From positions 310,001 to 374,000 of the forward strand of contig NZ_SGWQ01000004.1 of the NCBI RefSeq assembly GCF_004216555.1: 64,000 bases of DNA, read 5' to 3'. Position 1 is the stretch's first letter. The number at the start of each line of letters is the position of its first letter. The notes under the pieces were generated by a model. The model saw only the letters and a program-made list of their open reading frames with translations, ran no database searches and was not told where the DNA came from. Of the stretch, positions 1-8,239 are shown in pieces. Position numbers and translations under genes: made by a program. The stretch is from Herbihabitans rhizosphaerae (GTDB taxonomy: Bacteria; Actinomycetota; Actinomycetes; Mycobacteriales; Pseudonocardiaceae).

Positions 1-48
1 CACCTCGCTGATCTTGGCACGGTTGAGCAGCTGTGGGGCCTGCGCTGC

Positions 49-711
49 TCAGTCGCCGAAGTTGTCGGCCGCGAGTTCCTGGAAGGTGCGCACGGCGTCG
101 GCGGCGCGCGGCCCGGTGGCGGTGACGCGTATCCGGTCACCGCCGCGCGCGCCGAGGCCCATGAGGGCGAGCACGCTGCGCCCGTCGGCCGTGGCGGTGC
201 CGAAGTGCACGGTCACGGTGGCGTCGATCTCGGTCATGGCCCGCGCCACGGTGGCGGCGGGGCGCGCGTGCAGGCCGATCTCGTTGGTGAGGGTGACCAC
301 GGCTTCCTCGGATTCTCCGGTGGTCGGGGCGGGTTCGTCAGGTGGGCCGGCGGCGTTCTCGGCGGCATGGGCCACCGCGGCCGGATCCGCGCCGCCCTCG
401 GCAGCAACCGCCGCGGCGACCGCGCCCTCGACCAGAGGACCGTCCGCGAGCCGCGCGTTGTCGGCCGCTTCGACCGCCATCTCGGCGATCATGCGGGCGC
501 TGCCCAGGTCGTACAGCACGACCACCCCGGCGCCGCCGTCCGCGTTCTCGATGGCGGCCGTCACGGCGTCGAAGTCGGTGCCGATCCCGCCGTCCGCGGT
601 GCCGCCCGCCGCGACGGCCGTGACGTTCGGCGCCATCTGCGCGGCCACCTCGACCACGCCGTCCGCGAGCCGCGCGCTGTGCGACACCACGACCAGCCCG
701 ACGCGGCTCAT
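49..711 (-). CDS. dhaM: DhaM, phosphotransferase subunit of PTS-dependent dihydroxyacetone kinase
   Basis: DhaM passes phosphate from the PTS (via HPr) to the ADP held by DhaL, in the cytoplasm. The 220-residue protein has an N-terminal EIIA-mannose-type domain with the phospho-His in VVVSHS (His11), an Ala-rich linker, and from about residue 137 a fused HPr-like domain with the GLHARPAA motif (His148). E. coli DhaM has a further EI-like domain; this two-domain form is the short one common in actinobacteria. The start overlaps the dhaL stop, so it is the last gene of the dhaKLM operon and probably translationally coupled. Confidence 0.93.
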   Translation of the reverse strand: MSRVGLVVVSHSARLADGVVEVAAQMAPNVTAVAAGGTADGGIGTDFDAVTAAIENADGGAGVVVLYDLGSARMIAEMAVEAADNARLADGPLVEGAVAAAVAAEGGADPAAVAHAAENAAGPPDEPAPTTGESEEAVVTLTNEIGLHARPAATVARAMTEIDATVTVHFGTATADGRSVLALMGLGARGGDRIRVTATGPRAADAVRTFQELAADNFGD

Positions 712-1331
712 CGTGCGGCGGCTTCCGCGAAGGCCCGCAGCAGCAACGCGGTCGAGCGGGCGCCCGGGTCCATATGGCCGGCACTGCGCTCACCGAGGTA
801 GGAGGCGCGGCCCTTGCGGGCGACCAGCGGCACGGTCGCGTCCGCGCCGGCCTGTGCGGCCTCGGCCGCCGCGGTCAGCACCTCGGTGATCGACTCGCCG
901 GTCGCCGCCTGCACCGCCGGGGTCAGCGCGTCGACCATGGTCTTGTCGCCCGGCTCGGCCTTGCCGCGCGCGACGACTCCGCCCAGCGCGGCGGTCAGCG
1001 CCTCGGCCACGTCCGCGGCCGTCAGCTCGGCGCGATCCTTCACCGCGGTCGAGGCGCGCAGGAAAGCCGTGCCGTACAACGGTCCCGCCGCGCCGCCGAC
1101 CTTGGAGATCAGCGTCGTGGCGACCAGTTTCAGCACCGCGCTCGGATCGTCCACTGTGGACTGTCCCAGCGCGGCGAGCACGGCCTTGAACCCCCGGTCG
1201 AGGTTCTCGCCGTGGTCGCCGTCGCCGATGGCGCGGTCCAGTTGGATCAGCTCGACGCGGTGCTCGGCGACCGTCGCGGCGGCCGCGCGGATCGCGGTGA
1301 CCAGGTCGGCGGCGGTGCAGCCCACGGTCAC
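708..1331 (-). CDS. dhaL: DhaL, ADP-binding subunit of dihydroxyacetone kinase
   Basis: DhaL carries a tightly bound ADP that is phosphorylated by DhaM and transfers the phosphate to dihydroxyacetone on DhaK. The Mg-ADP site is visible as the DGDHG cluster (residues about 38-45), followed by the GGAAGPLYGT loop. I use the GTG at 1331, which overlaps the dhaK stop as GTGA and gives 207 residues, close to the family's usual 210. A longer in-frame upstream start would overlap dhaK heavily and adds no family sequence. Confidence 0.93.
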   Translation of the reverse strand: MTVGCTAADLVTAIRAAAATVAEHRVELIQLDRAIGDGDHGENLDRGFKAVLAALGQSTVDDPSAVLKLVATTLISKVGGAAGPLYGTAFLRASTAVKDRAELTAADVAEALTAALGGVVARGKAEPGDKTMVDALTPAVQAATGESITEVLTAAAEAAQAGADATVPLVARKGRASYLGERSAGHMDPGARSTALLLRAFAEAAAR

Positions 1332-2326
1332 AGCCCCCACCGCAGCGCGACCGTGCGCACCGGGGCGTCCCACAGATCGCGCAGCTCGTCGTCGAGCTTC
1401 AACAGGGTGAGGCTCATGCCCTGCATCTCCAGGCTGGTGACATACGGGCCGACCAGTCGCCGCTCGACGGTGATCCCGCGCTCAGCCAGCAGGCGCTCGG
1501 CGATGCCGTGGGCCAGGTACAGCTCCAGCAGCGGCGTGGCGCCCATCGAGTTGGTGAACAGCAGGACCCGGTCGCCGTCGGTGAACGGCAGGTCGGACAG
1601 GATCGGCTCCAGCAGGCGGGCCACGATGCCGTCGGCGTTCTCCATGGGCACGCGGGCGCGGCCGGGCTCGCCGTGGATGCCGATGCCGACTTCCATCTCC
1701 TCCTCCGGCAGGTCGAAGCTGGGCTCGCCCACGTGCGGGACGGTCGGCGCGGTGAGCGCCAGGCCCATCGAGCGGACGTTGGCCACCACGCGGGAGGCGA
1801 TCGCGTGCACCGCGTCCAGGTCGTCGCCGCGCTCGGCCGCCGCGCCGGCGATCTTCTCCAGCAGGACCGTGCCGCCGACGCCACGCCGGCCCGCCGTGTA
1901 CAGCGAGTCCTTCACGGCCACGTCGTCGTCGATCACGATCGTGCGGACCTCGGTGTCCACCAGTTCGCCGGCGGTCTCGAAGTTGAGCACGTCTCCGGTG
2001 TAGTTCTTGACCACGAGCAGCGCGCCGGCGCCGCCGTCGGTCCGCTCCACCGCGGCCTGCACCTGGTCGGGCGTCGGCGAGGTGAACACGGCGCCGGGGC
2101 ACGCGGCGTCGAGCATGCCGAGGCCGACGAGCCCGCCGTGCATGGGTTCGTGCCCGGATCCGCCGCCGGAGATGATCGCGACCTTGCCCTGGACCGGCGC
2201 GTCGGCCCGCACGATGACGGCCGGATCATGGACGACGGTCAGCAGATCGGGATGGGCCGCCTCGACGCCACGCAACGCGTCGGCGACGACGGTGGACGGA
2301 TCGTTGATGATCTTCTTCACTGGCAT
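1328..2326 (-). CDS. dhaK: DhaK, dihydroxyacetone-binding subunit
   Basis: DhaK binds dihydroxyacetone covalently as a hemiaminal on a histidine and presents it for phosphorylation to DHAP. The family signature GGGSGHEP is near residue 55, and the substrate-binding His lies in GIGIHGEPG near residue 218. The length of about 332 residues is typical. The ATG at 2326 follows an in-frame GTG at 2329; neither has a strong ribosome site. First gene of dhaKLM. Glycerol or dihydroxyacetone use is inferred from the family. Confidence 0.94.
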   Translation of the reverse strand: MPVKKIINDPSTVVADALRGVEAAHPDLLTVVHDPAVIVRADAPVQGKVAIISGGGSGHEPMHGGLVGLGMLDAACPGAVFTSPTPDQVQAAVERTDGGAGALLVVKNYTGDVLNFETAGELVDTEVRTIVIDDDVAVKDSLYTAGRRGVGGTVLLEKIAGAAAERGDDLDAVHAIASRVVANVRSMGLALTAPTVPHVGEPSFDLPEEEMEVGIGIHGEPGRARVPMENADGIVARLLEPILSDLPFTDGDRVLLFTNSMGATPLLELYLAHGIAERLLAERGITVERRLVGPYVTSLEMQGMSLTLLKLDDELRDLWDAPVRTVALRWGL

Positions 2327-2446
2327 CACCGCTCTGACCTGCGATCGCGCTGTTGGGTGGTCTCGCAGGATCCCATGATCGAGGCGGCGTGGCCAGCATG
2401 GCGAGACGGGTCGGCCACATCGAATGACATGGCCGACCCGATCGCG

Positions 2447-2812
2447 TCAGCCCTTGGCGATCTGATCCTTGATGTACTGCTCCAACGCGGCGGCGTCACC
2501 GTCGAAACCGATCCGCCGGCTGTCCGGAATCTCGGCCTTGTCACGCAGCGGCATCAGGGTCGGGCAGTACTCGACCTGGTGCTTGTCCTTGATGCCCGGC
2601 GATTCGTCGACATCGACCTCGGCGAGAATCCATTTGCCGGCGTCAGCGCCTTCCTTCGCCAGCTTTTCGATGACCGGCTTCAATTTCTGGCACGGTCCGC
2701 ATCGCCGAGGCAGACGAACTCGTCACCTCGGCGGACGCCGGCGCCGCGGCGCGCCGAACACGACGCCCGCCGTGAGGGCGATCACGCCCGCGGCAAGGCC
2801 GATCTTGCGCAT
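2447..2812 (-). pseudogene. Secreted thioredoxin-like protein, frameshifted
   Basis: A strong ribosome site (GGAGAGG) precedes an ATG at 2812 opening a clear signal peptide (MRKIGLAAGVIALTAGVVFG). The same frame later encodes a thioredoxin active site CGPCQKLKPV (codons at 2688-2702) and a normal thioredoxin C-terminus down to the stop at 2447, but a TGA interrupts it between the two. In that gap the expected residues (GDEFVCLGD just before CGPC) are in another frame. Two compensating indels in a very GC-rich stretch would restore one exported thioredoxin of about 120 residues. It could be a real pseudogene or sequencing error. Confidence 0.6.
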
Positions 2813-2861
2813 TCCGCCTCTCCAATCAATGATCCGGAATTGCCGCGACGATCATGATCGG

Positions 2862-2881
2862 TTGCCGGAGATTTCCGGCAA
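2862..2881 (-). terminator. Hairpin downstream of the STAS gene
   Basis: Arms TTGCCGGA and TCCGGCAA pair perfectly over 8 bp around a 4-base loop, just after the leftward STAS gene. There is no T-tract, so the terminator role is inferred from position. The rest of 2813-3000 shows no gene. Confidence 0.35.
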
Positions 2882-3000
2882 TGCCGGATGTACATGTCGC
2901 GGCGTTATTCACCCAGGTCGCGAGCGTGTCGCCGGCGAATTTCTCATCCGTTCGTATTGCGCACCGGCGACCAAAGTAGGCGGCCGATCGTGTCGGACGA

Positions 3001-3396
3001 TCAGCGATCGGGTGTGGCCGGGTCGGCGAGGTCGAGTCCGGTGACGGCGTCCGCGCGAGTCGGATAGACCGCGATGTCCTGATCGAGGCCCATCAGCTGC
3101 AGCGGGCGGAGCGTGGCCGGGCCGGCCGCGACGACGCCGAACCGGGTCGTCGTGCCGGCGCGCTCGTGCAGGCGGACCAGGAGTTTCAGGCCGGCCGAGG
3201 ACAGGAACGTGACCTCGCTCAGGTCGACCACCATGGCCGGGGGAGAGTCCTCGAGCGCGCGGTGCGCCGCCACCTCGAGCCGGCCGACGGTCACCATGTC
3301 GACCTCTCCGGTCGCCGACAGAATCGCCGCCTGGCCGAGAGGCTCGACGGCGACTTCGAGGGTGGTAGGTCCCTGATCGTCAGGTGTCACGGCCAT
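3001..3396 (-). CDS. STAS-domain anti-sigma factor antagonist
   Basis: A single STAS domain of the SpoIIAA/RsbV type. In such partner-switching systems the unphosphorylated antagonist captures an anti-sigma kinase and frees a sigma factor. The phosphorylatable serine is in FLSSAGL. The chosen ATG (MAVTPDDQG) gives about 131 residues; in-frame ATGs at 3405 and 3432 are alternatives. The gene is divergent from the GAF/SpoIIE/kinase gene at 3455, with only about 60 bp between them, so the two are likely to be one signalling unit. Confidence 0.85.
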   Translation of the reverse strand: MAVTPDDQGPTTLEVAVEPLGQAAILSATGEVDMVTVGRLEVAAHRALEDSPPAMVVDLSEVTFLSSAGLKLLVRLHERAGTTTRFGVVAAGPATLRPLQLMGLDQDIAVYPTRADAVTGLDLADPATPDR

Positions 3397-3454
3397 GTCG
3401 CCCATCCTGTCGGTCGAAGTGCCCGTCGGCAATGTGGCGGGCTAGGCTGAGCCC

Positions 3455-5197
3455 ATGTCGAAACCGGTCGACCGGCCGGAGGACGCGCAGGACCGGTTGA
3501 GCCGTATCGAGTCTCTCACCGATACGGGCCTCGCCCACGTCGAGATGGACACCCTGCTGCGGCAGTTGCTCGATCGTGTGCGCGAACTGCTCGACGCGGA
3601 CAGCGCCATGGTGTTGATGCACGACAACGCGGAGAGTGTGCTCGTCCCGACCGCGGTATCCGGCCTGAACGAGGATGTGGACGAGGCCGTCCGTGTTCCC
3701 GTCGGGCGAGGTTTCGCGGGTTCGATCGCCGCGCAGAAACGCCCGATCGTGCTCGACCGGGTCGACGAGACCACCGTGCTCAACCGCTCGCTGTGGGAAC
3801 AGGGGCTGCGGACCCTGCTCGGCGTCCCGATGCTCGCCGAGGGAAACGTCGTCGGCGTGCTCCACGTCGGTTCGCTGACCAAGCGGCGATTCACCGACTA
3901 CGACGCGCACCTCCTGCAGGTCGCCGCCGACCGGATCGCACTGGCGACGCAGGCCGTCAGATCCCGGGCCGAGCGCGCCGCCGCCGCGGCACTCCAGCGC
4001 AGCCTGATGCCGGCGCGGCTGCCGGCGGTGCCCGGTGCCGTGCTCGCGGCCCGATACCTGCCCGGCGGGGTGAACGGCGTCGGCGGTGACTGGTACGACG
4101 TGTTCACGCTGCCCTCCGGCAGGCTCGGCGTGGTGATCGGCGACATCGTCGGGCAGGGCCTGCCCGCCGCGGTGATCATGGGCCGGTTGCGCAGCGCCCT
4201 GCGCGCCTACGCGCTCGAGTTCGACGATCCCGCCGTCGTGCTGGAGAAGCTCGACCGCAAGGTGACCCACTTCGAGCCGGACGCCATGGCCACCGTCACC
4301 TACGCGATCTTCGACCCGAGGACGCACCGGCTCGCGCTGTCGCTGGCCGGTCATCCACCGCCGGTGTACCGCCGGCCCGATCATCCGGCGGCCGTGCTGG
4401 ACGTCCACGCGGACCTGCCGATCGGCGCGCGCCTTGCCTCCCGGCACCGCCGGGCGCACACCGTGGAGGTGGCTCCCGGCGGCGTGGTGTGCTTCTACAC
4501 CGACGGTCTGGTCGAGCGCCGGGACGCCCCGGTCGACGAGGGCCTTGCCCGGTTGTGCGACGCGATCGACCCCGCGCCGGCCGACGCCGTGTGCGCCACC
4601 GTGATGCACAAACTCCTCGCCGGCGAGGACCCCGGCGACGATATCGCCGTCGTCGTTCTCAGCCGCGACGCCGAGATCACATCTCCGCGTGTGAGACCGT
4701 CCGATTCGGGTAATCGGAACGGCGAAACCTACGGGGACCTGGATGCAGTGATGTCTTACCGCGACGAACCGCTCACCGAGCTGGATGACGACCCGCCGTC
4801 ATTACCCATGGTCACCATGCGGGTGCCCGCCCGCGCCGATCAGCTCACCCCCGCGCGGCGGGCCCTGACCGCTTGGGCGCGCGGCCACAGCTTTCCGAGC
4901 GATGTCGTGCGGTCGATCGAGCTGGCCAGCTACGAGGCGATGGCCAACGTCGCCCAGCACGCCTACCGCAACGGGGACGGCGAGCTCCGGTTGAGCGCGA
5001 CCGCACACCCCGACTGGCTGCACATCGCCGTGGTGGATCAAGGCGAGTGGCGCGACCACGACGACGAGTCCGGCGGCGGCATGGGGCTCGCCCTGATCCG
5101 GAGCCTCGCCGACCACGCGGACGTCGACACCAACGACAGCGGCACCACCGTCTCGATGACGTGGGTGCGCCCCGACGCGCACCAGCCCGTCGGGTGA
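3455..5197 (+). CDS. GAF-SpoIIE phosphatase-RsbW kinase fusion
   Basis: This 580-residue protein joins a GAF sensor domain (about 20-165), a PP2C/SpoIIE phosphatase (about 185-405; GGDWYDVF, GDIVGQG and PGDDIAVVV metal-site motifs) and a histidine-kinase-like ATPase of the RsbW type (about 455-575; EAMANVAQHAY N-box, GGGMGLALI). By family the phosphatase reactivates a STAS antagonist and the kinase inactivates it, so both halves of a partner switch sit in one chain. The divergent STAS protein is the obvious substrate. No membrane segments are seen. Confidence 0.9.
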   Translation: MSKPVDRPEDAQDRLSRIESLTDTGLAHVEMDTLLRQLLDRVRELLDADSAMVLMHDNAESVLVPTAVSGLNEDVDEAVRVPVGRGFAGSIAAQKRPIVLDRVDETTVLNRSLWEQGLRTLLGVPMLAEGNVVGVLHVGSLTKRRFTDYDAHLLQVAADRIALATQAVRSRAERAAAAALQRSLMPARLPAVPGAVLAARYLPGGVNGVGGDWYDVFTLPSGRLGVVIGDIVGQGLPAAVIMGRLRSALRAYALEFDDPAVVLEKLDRKVTHFEPDAMATVTYAIFDPRTHRLALSLAGHPPPVYRRPDHPAAVLDVHADLPIGARLASRHRRAHTVEVAPGGVVCFYTDGLVERRDAPVDEGLARLCDAIDPAPADAVCATVMHKLLAGEDPGDDIAVVVLSRDAEITSPRVRPSDSGNRNGETYGDLDAVMSYRDEPLTELDDDPPSLPMVTMRVPARADQLTPARRALTAWARGHSFPSDVVRSIELASYEAMANVAQHAYRNGDGELRLSATAHPDWLHIAVVDQGEWRDHDDESGGGMGLALIRSLADHADVDTNDSGTTVSMTWVRPDAHQPVG

Positions 5198-5337
5198 CTA
5201 CACAGCGCATTCGTGGCGCGTGGCGAGTCCGCGAAAAGCGGAGGCCGTCAACCGTGCTCATCACCGTCCGTGAGATCCGTTGATGCGATCGGGCGATCAT
5301 CACCGATTACCTCGATTTCCCGTTGGTCCCGTCCATA

Positions 5338-5351
5338 GAGTGAGTTCACTC
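5338..5351. promoter_or_regulatory. Palindrome upstream of the MFS exporter gene
   Basis: GAGTGA and TCACTC are perfect inverted arms around GT, about 90 bp before the MFS start. It resembles an operator, but no regulator is adjacent. Nothing else is seen in 5198-5442. Confidence 0.3.
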
Positions 5352-5442
5352 CGAGGGCGCGTTCAGACAGGTGAGATCGATGAGAAATGGACCACGGGCA
5401 GCCCGTGCCCGTCTGGGTGCTGAGTAATCGGCTGGGGGATCG

Positions 5443-6702
5443 GTGGCATCGGGAACACAGCCGGGATCGTTTTCCGCCGTTCTCGCGATCAGCGAGTTTC
5501 GAGCGTTGTGGCTCGCTGAACTGCTGTCCGTCCTCGGTGATCAACTCGCTCGGGTCTCGCTTGCCGTTCTGGTTTTCTACCGGACCGATTCCGCCGCGCT
5601 CACCGGCCTCACCTACGCGTTGACCTACATTCCGACGTTGCTCGGCGGCGTGCTCCTCGCCGGGTGGGGAGATCGCCGGTCACGTCGCGACGTCATGGTG
5701 ATCACCGACTTCGTACGCGCCGTTCTTGTCGCGCTCATGGTCGTTCCGGGAATGCCGTTGTGGCTGTTGTGTGTGCTCGTCGCGACGACGACCCTGTTCG
5801 GCGGCCCGTTCAAAGCCGCGCAACAGGCGGCGCTGCCGACCGTGCTGCACGGGGAGCAGTACACGGTCGGGATGGCCATTCGGAACATCACCATGCAGTC
5901 GGCGCAGGTGCTCGGATTCGCCGGCGGTGGGATTCTGGTCGCGGCGATCAGCCCTTCGGTCGGGCTCGCCGTCAACGCGGCGACGTTCGCGATCTCGGGA
6001 ATGCTCGTTCGATACGGCGTACGGAATCGACCGCCGGCCGCGACGGCACCGGGTGACGCGCGTGAGTCTTTTCTGTCGTCGACCACGTCCGGCGCGCGCC
6101 TCGTGTGGCGCGATCCGAGGCTGCGCACACTGGTCGCGCTCAACTGGCTGGCGGGTTTCTACGTGGTGCCGGAGACGATCGCCGCGCCGTACGCGGCCAG
6201 TCTCGGAGCGGGTACCGCGGCGATCGGCCTGCTCATGGCGGCCGACCCGATTGGCAGTGTCATCGGTGGTGTCGTGTTCGGGAAATGGGTATCCGAACGT
6301 ACGCAGGCGAGAATCATCGGTCTACTCGGAGTCGCCGCCGGCATTCCCCTCGTCTGCTGCTGGCTGTACCCCGGTCTGGTGCCGTCCATGATCTTGTTCG
6401 CGATCTCCGGAATGCTGGCCACCGGCTACAACATTCAAGGCGTGGTCCAGTTCATGCGGCGTCTTCCGGACGAGCGGCGCGCACAGGGCGCCGGTCTCAA
6501 TTCGACCGGCCTGGTCACGGTGCAGGGGCTCGGCGCGGCGGCCGGAGGCGTCCTCGCCGATTTGGTCGGACCCGCCCACACCATCGCGATCGCGGGAACA
6601 GCCGGAACGCTTGTGGCGATCCCGATCGCGATGGCGTGGAGCCGGATCCACGCAGCCGAGCCCGTCTCCGTGGGCGCTGTCGCCGCGGAGGGCCGATCAT
6701 GA
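5443..6702 (+). CDS. MFS transporter, exporter-like
   Basis: A 419-residue protein with about 12 hydrophobic segments and the cytoplasmic loop GWGDRRSRRDVM typical of the MFS motif between helices 2 and 3. The overall pattern (ALWLAELLSVLGDQ at the start, FGGPFKAAQQAALP loop) matches the MFS_3/enterobactin-exporter-like group, so drug or metabolite efflux is plausible; the substrate is unknown. It starts at a GTG preceded by GGGGGA. Confidence 0.82.
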   Translation: MASGTQPGSFSAVLAISEFRALWLAELLSVLGDQLARVSLAVLVFYRTDSAALTGLTYALTYIPTLLGGVLLAGWGDRRSRRDVMVITDFVRAVLVALMVVPGMPLWLLCVLVATTTLFGGPFKAAQQAALPTVLHGEQYTVGMAIRNITMQSAQVLGFAGGGILVAAISPSVGLAVNAATFAISGMLVRYGVRNRPPAATAPGDARESFLSSTTSGARLVWRDPRLRTLVALNWLAGFYVVPETIAAPYAASLGAGTAAIGLLMAADPIGSVIGGVVFGKWVSERTQARIIGLLGVAAGIPLVCCWLYPGLVPSMILFAISGMLATGYNIQGVVQFMRRLPDERRAQGAGLNSTGLVTVQGLGAAAGGVLADLVGPAHTIAIAGTAGTLVAIPIAMAWSRIHAAEPVSVGAVAAEGRS

Positions 6703-6705
6703 TCA

Positions 6706-6726
6706 TCAGTTGCCACGGTCACGCAT
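6706..6726 (-). CDS. Micro-ORF 1, peptide MRDRGN
   Basis: Six codons plus stop on the minus strand, preceded by the strong ribosome site AAAGGAGG. It is the third, downstream-most copy of three micro-ORFs encoding the same peptide between the MFS and diguanylate cyclase genes. Function unknown. Confidence 0.5.
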   Translation of the reverse strand: MRDRGN

Positions 6727-6779
6727 GGCGGCCGCCTCCTTTCACCGGTGTGGCTGATGTTGAACTCGGTACCGGGTCC

Positions 6780-6800
6780 TCAGTTGCCACGGTCGCGCAT
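6780..6800 (-). CDS. Micro-ORF 2, peptide MRDRGN
   Basis: Encodes exactly the same six residues as its neighbours, with GAGGGAGG just upstream of the ATG. The codons differ from those of the 6706 and 6844 copies at synonymous positions only (CGC/CGT, GAC, CGT/CGC), which suggests the peptide or its translation is under selection. Confidence 0.5.
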   Translation of the reverse strand: MRDRGN

Positions 6801-6843
6801 GACATGCCTCCCTCGAATTCGGTTGGCGGAAATAGGACTGGGT

Positions 6844-6864
6844 TCAGTTGCCGCGGTCGCGCAT
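6844..6864 (-). CDS. Micro-ORF 3, peptide MRDRGN
   Basis: First copy in the direction of transcription, with AAGGAG seven bases before the ATG. Copies are 64 and 74 bp apart. They lie antisense to the 5' leader of the diguanylate cyclase gene. No promoter was confidently found. Confidence 0.5.
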   Translation of the reverse strand: MRDRGN

Positions 6865-6928
6865 GGCGGTCTCCTTCCCGCGCGGTTCGGTTATTGACCC
6901 GGCGGTGTGCTTTTCACCGGGATGCACC

Positions 6929-8239
6929 ATGAGTATGGGGAACGAGCACAAACGTTCGGTAACGGATCGGCTCACGGTATGTCTTCGACCTGGTAACTGG
7001 GCGTTGTTCCGGGAGCGACCGCGCGTGGTCGTGTACTGCCTGACGACCGCGGCCGCCGTGGTCGGACTCACCACGGCGCTGCTCTGGTCAGCCGCGCCGA
7101 CCACGTCGCAGCTGGTGCTGTTCGTGGCCCTGGCGGCGTTGGGTGTTCTGCAGGCCGAACTCGGCCGCCACGTCGAGCGGGCACGGCGGCGGCTGTCCGG
7201 CGGCCCGCACGTGACGATGAGCTCGGTGTGGACCTTCGCCGCGGTTCTCGTGCTGCCGCCGGGGCTCGCCGGCGCGCTGACCGCGATCCTCTACCTGCAC
7301 CTCGGGCTGCGCAGCTGGTACCGCCTGCGTCGGGTACCCCCGTTCCGCACCATCAACAACGCCTGCTGCGTCATCCTTTCGTGCTACGCGGCGGCGGCCG
7401 TGCTGTTCGCGAGCGGCATCGACGACATGCACAGCGCGATCCAGTCCGGGTGGCCCGGCGTCCTGGCCGTGCTCGGCGCGATGCTCGCCCAGTTCGGTGT
7501 CAACGCCGTGGCGATCCTGCCCGCCCGCAACGAGATCGGACGCACGCCGCACGAGTTGTTCGGAGACTGGGCGGACAACGGGCTGGACCTCGCCACGCTG
7601 TGCGTCGGCGTGCTCAACGCCGTGACGCTGACGACCCTGCCCGGGCTGATCGTGGTCGCGCTGCCGCTCATTCTGCTGATGCACCGGGTGGTTCTCGTCG
7701 GTCAGCTCGAGGCGGCCGTGACCCGGGACGAGAAGACCGGTGTGCTCAGCCACACCGGCTGGCGGGCCAAGGCCGAGGGCGCGCTGATCCAGGTCGAACG
7801 CAAACAGGCCGACCTCGGTCTGCTGATGATCGACCTTGATCACTTCAAGAAGGTCAACGACACCTACGGCCATCCCGCCGGCGACGTCATCCTGCGGGAG
7901 GCGGCGACCGCGATCACCCGGTGCGTGCGCGACAGCAACGACGCGGTCGGTCGCTTCGGCGGCGAGGAATTCGTCGTGGCGCTGCCGAACGTCTCGGCGC
8001 GCACCCTCGGGATCATCGCCGAACGCATCCGGCACGAGATCACCCAACTCGCCGTCCCGATCCAGGCGAACGGCCATCCCATGGTCATCACCGGGCTGTC
8101 CGCCTCGATCGGCGCCTCGACCTGGCCGCACGCGGCCAGCACGCTCGACGCGCTCATCGCCTCCGCTGACGTCGCGCTCTACCACGCGAAGGACGAGGGC
8201 CGGAACCGCGTCGTGCAGTCCCAGGGGTCAGCGGGCTGA
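6929..8239 (+). CDS. Membrane-bound GGDEF diguanylate cyclase
   Basis: Predicted to make cyclic di-GMP from two GTP. The N-terminal half has about six to eight hydrophobic segments (a membrane-embedded sensor region) and the C-terminal half is a GGDEF domain with an intact active site GGEEF at residues 344-348 and the preceding MIDLDHFKKVND motif. No EAL domain and no RxxD inhibitory site were noticed. Start chosen at ATG 6929; an open frame extends further upstream through the micro-ORF region. The 3' end overlaps convergent paaZ by 12 bp. Confidence 0.87.
   Translation: MSMGNEHKRSVTDRLTVCLRPGNWALFRERPRVVVYCLTTAAAVVGLTTALLWSAAPTTSQLVLFVALAALGVLQAELGRHVERARRRLSGGPHVTMSSVWTFAAVLVLPPGLAGALTAILYLHLGLRSWYRLRRVPPFRTINNACCVILSCYAAAAVLFASGIDDMHSAIQSGWPGVLAVLGAMLAQFGVNAVAILPARNEIGRTPHELFGDWADNGLDLATLCVGVLNAVTLTTLPGLIVVALPLILLMHRVVLVGQLEAAVTRDEKTGVLSHTGWRAKAEGALIQVERKQADLGLLMIDLDHFKKVNDTYGHPAGDVILREAATAITRCVRDSNDAVGRFGGEEFVVALPNVSARTLGIIAERIRHEITQLAVPIQANGHPMVITGLSASIGASTWPHAASTLDALIASADVALYHAKDEGRNRVVQSQGSAG

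Noticed and set aside
3380-4609. A 409-codon minus-strand frame
   Set aside because: Antisense to the GAF/SpoIIE/kinase gene with clear domains; low-complexity His/Gly/Arg composition.
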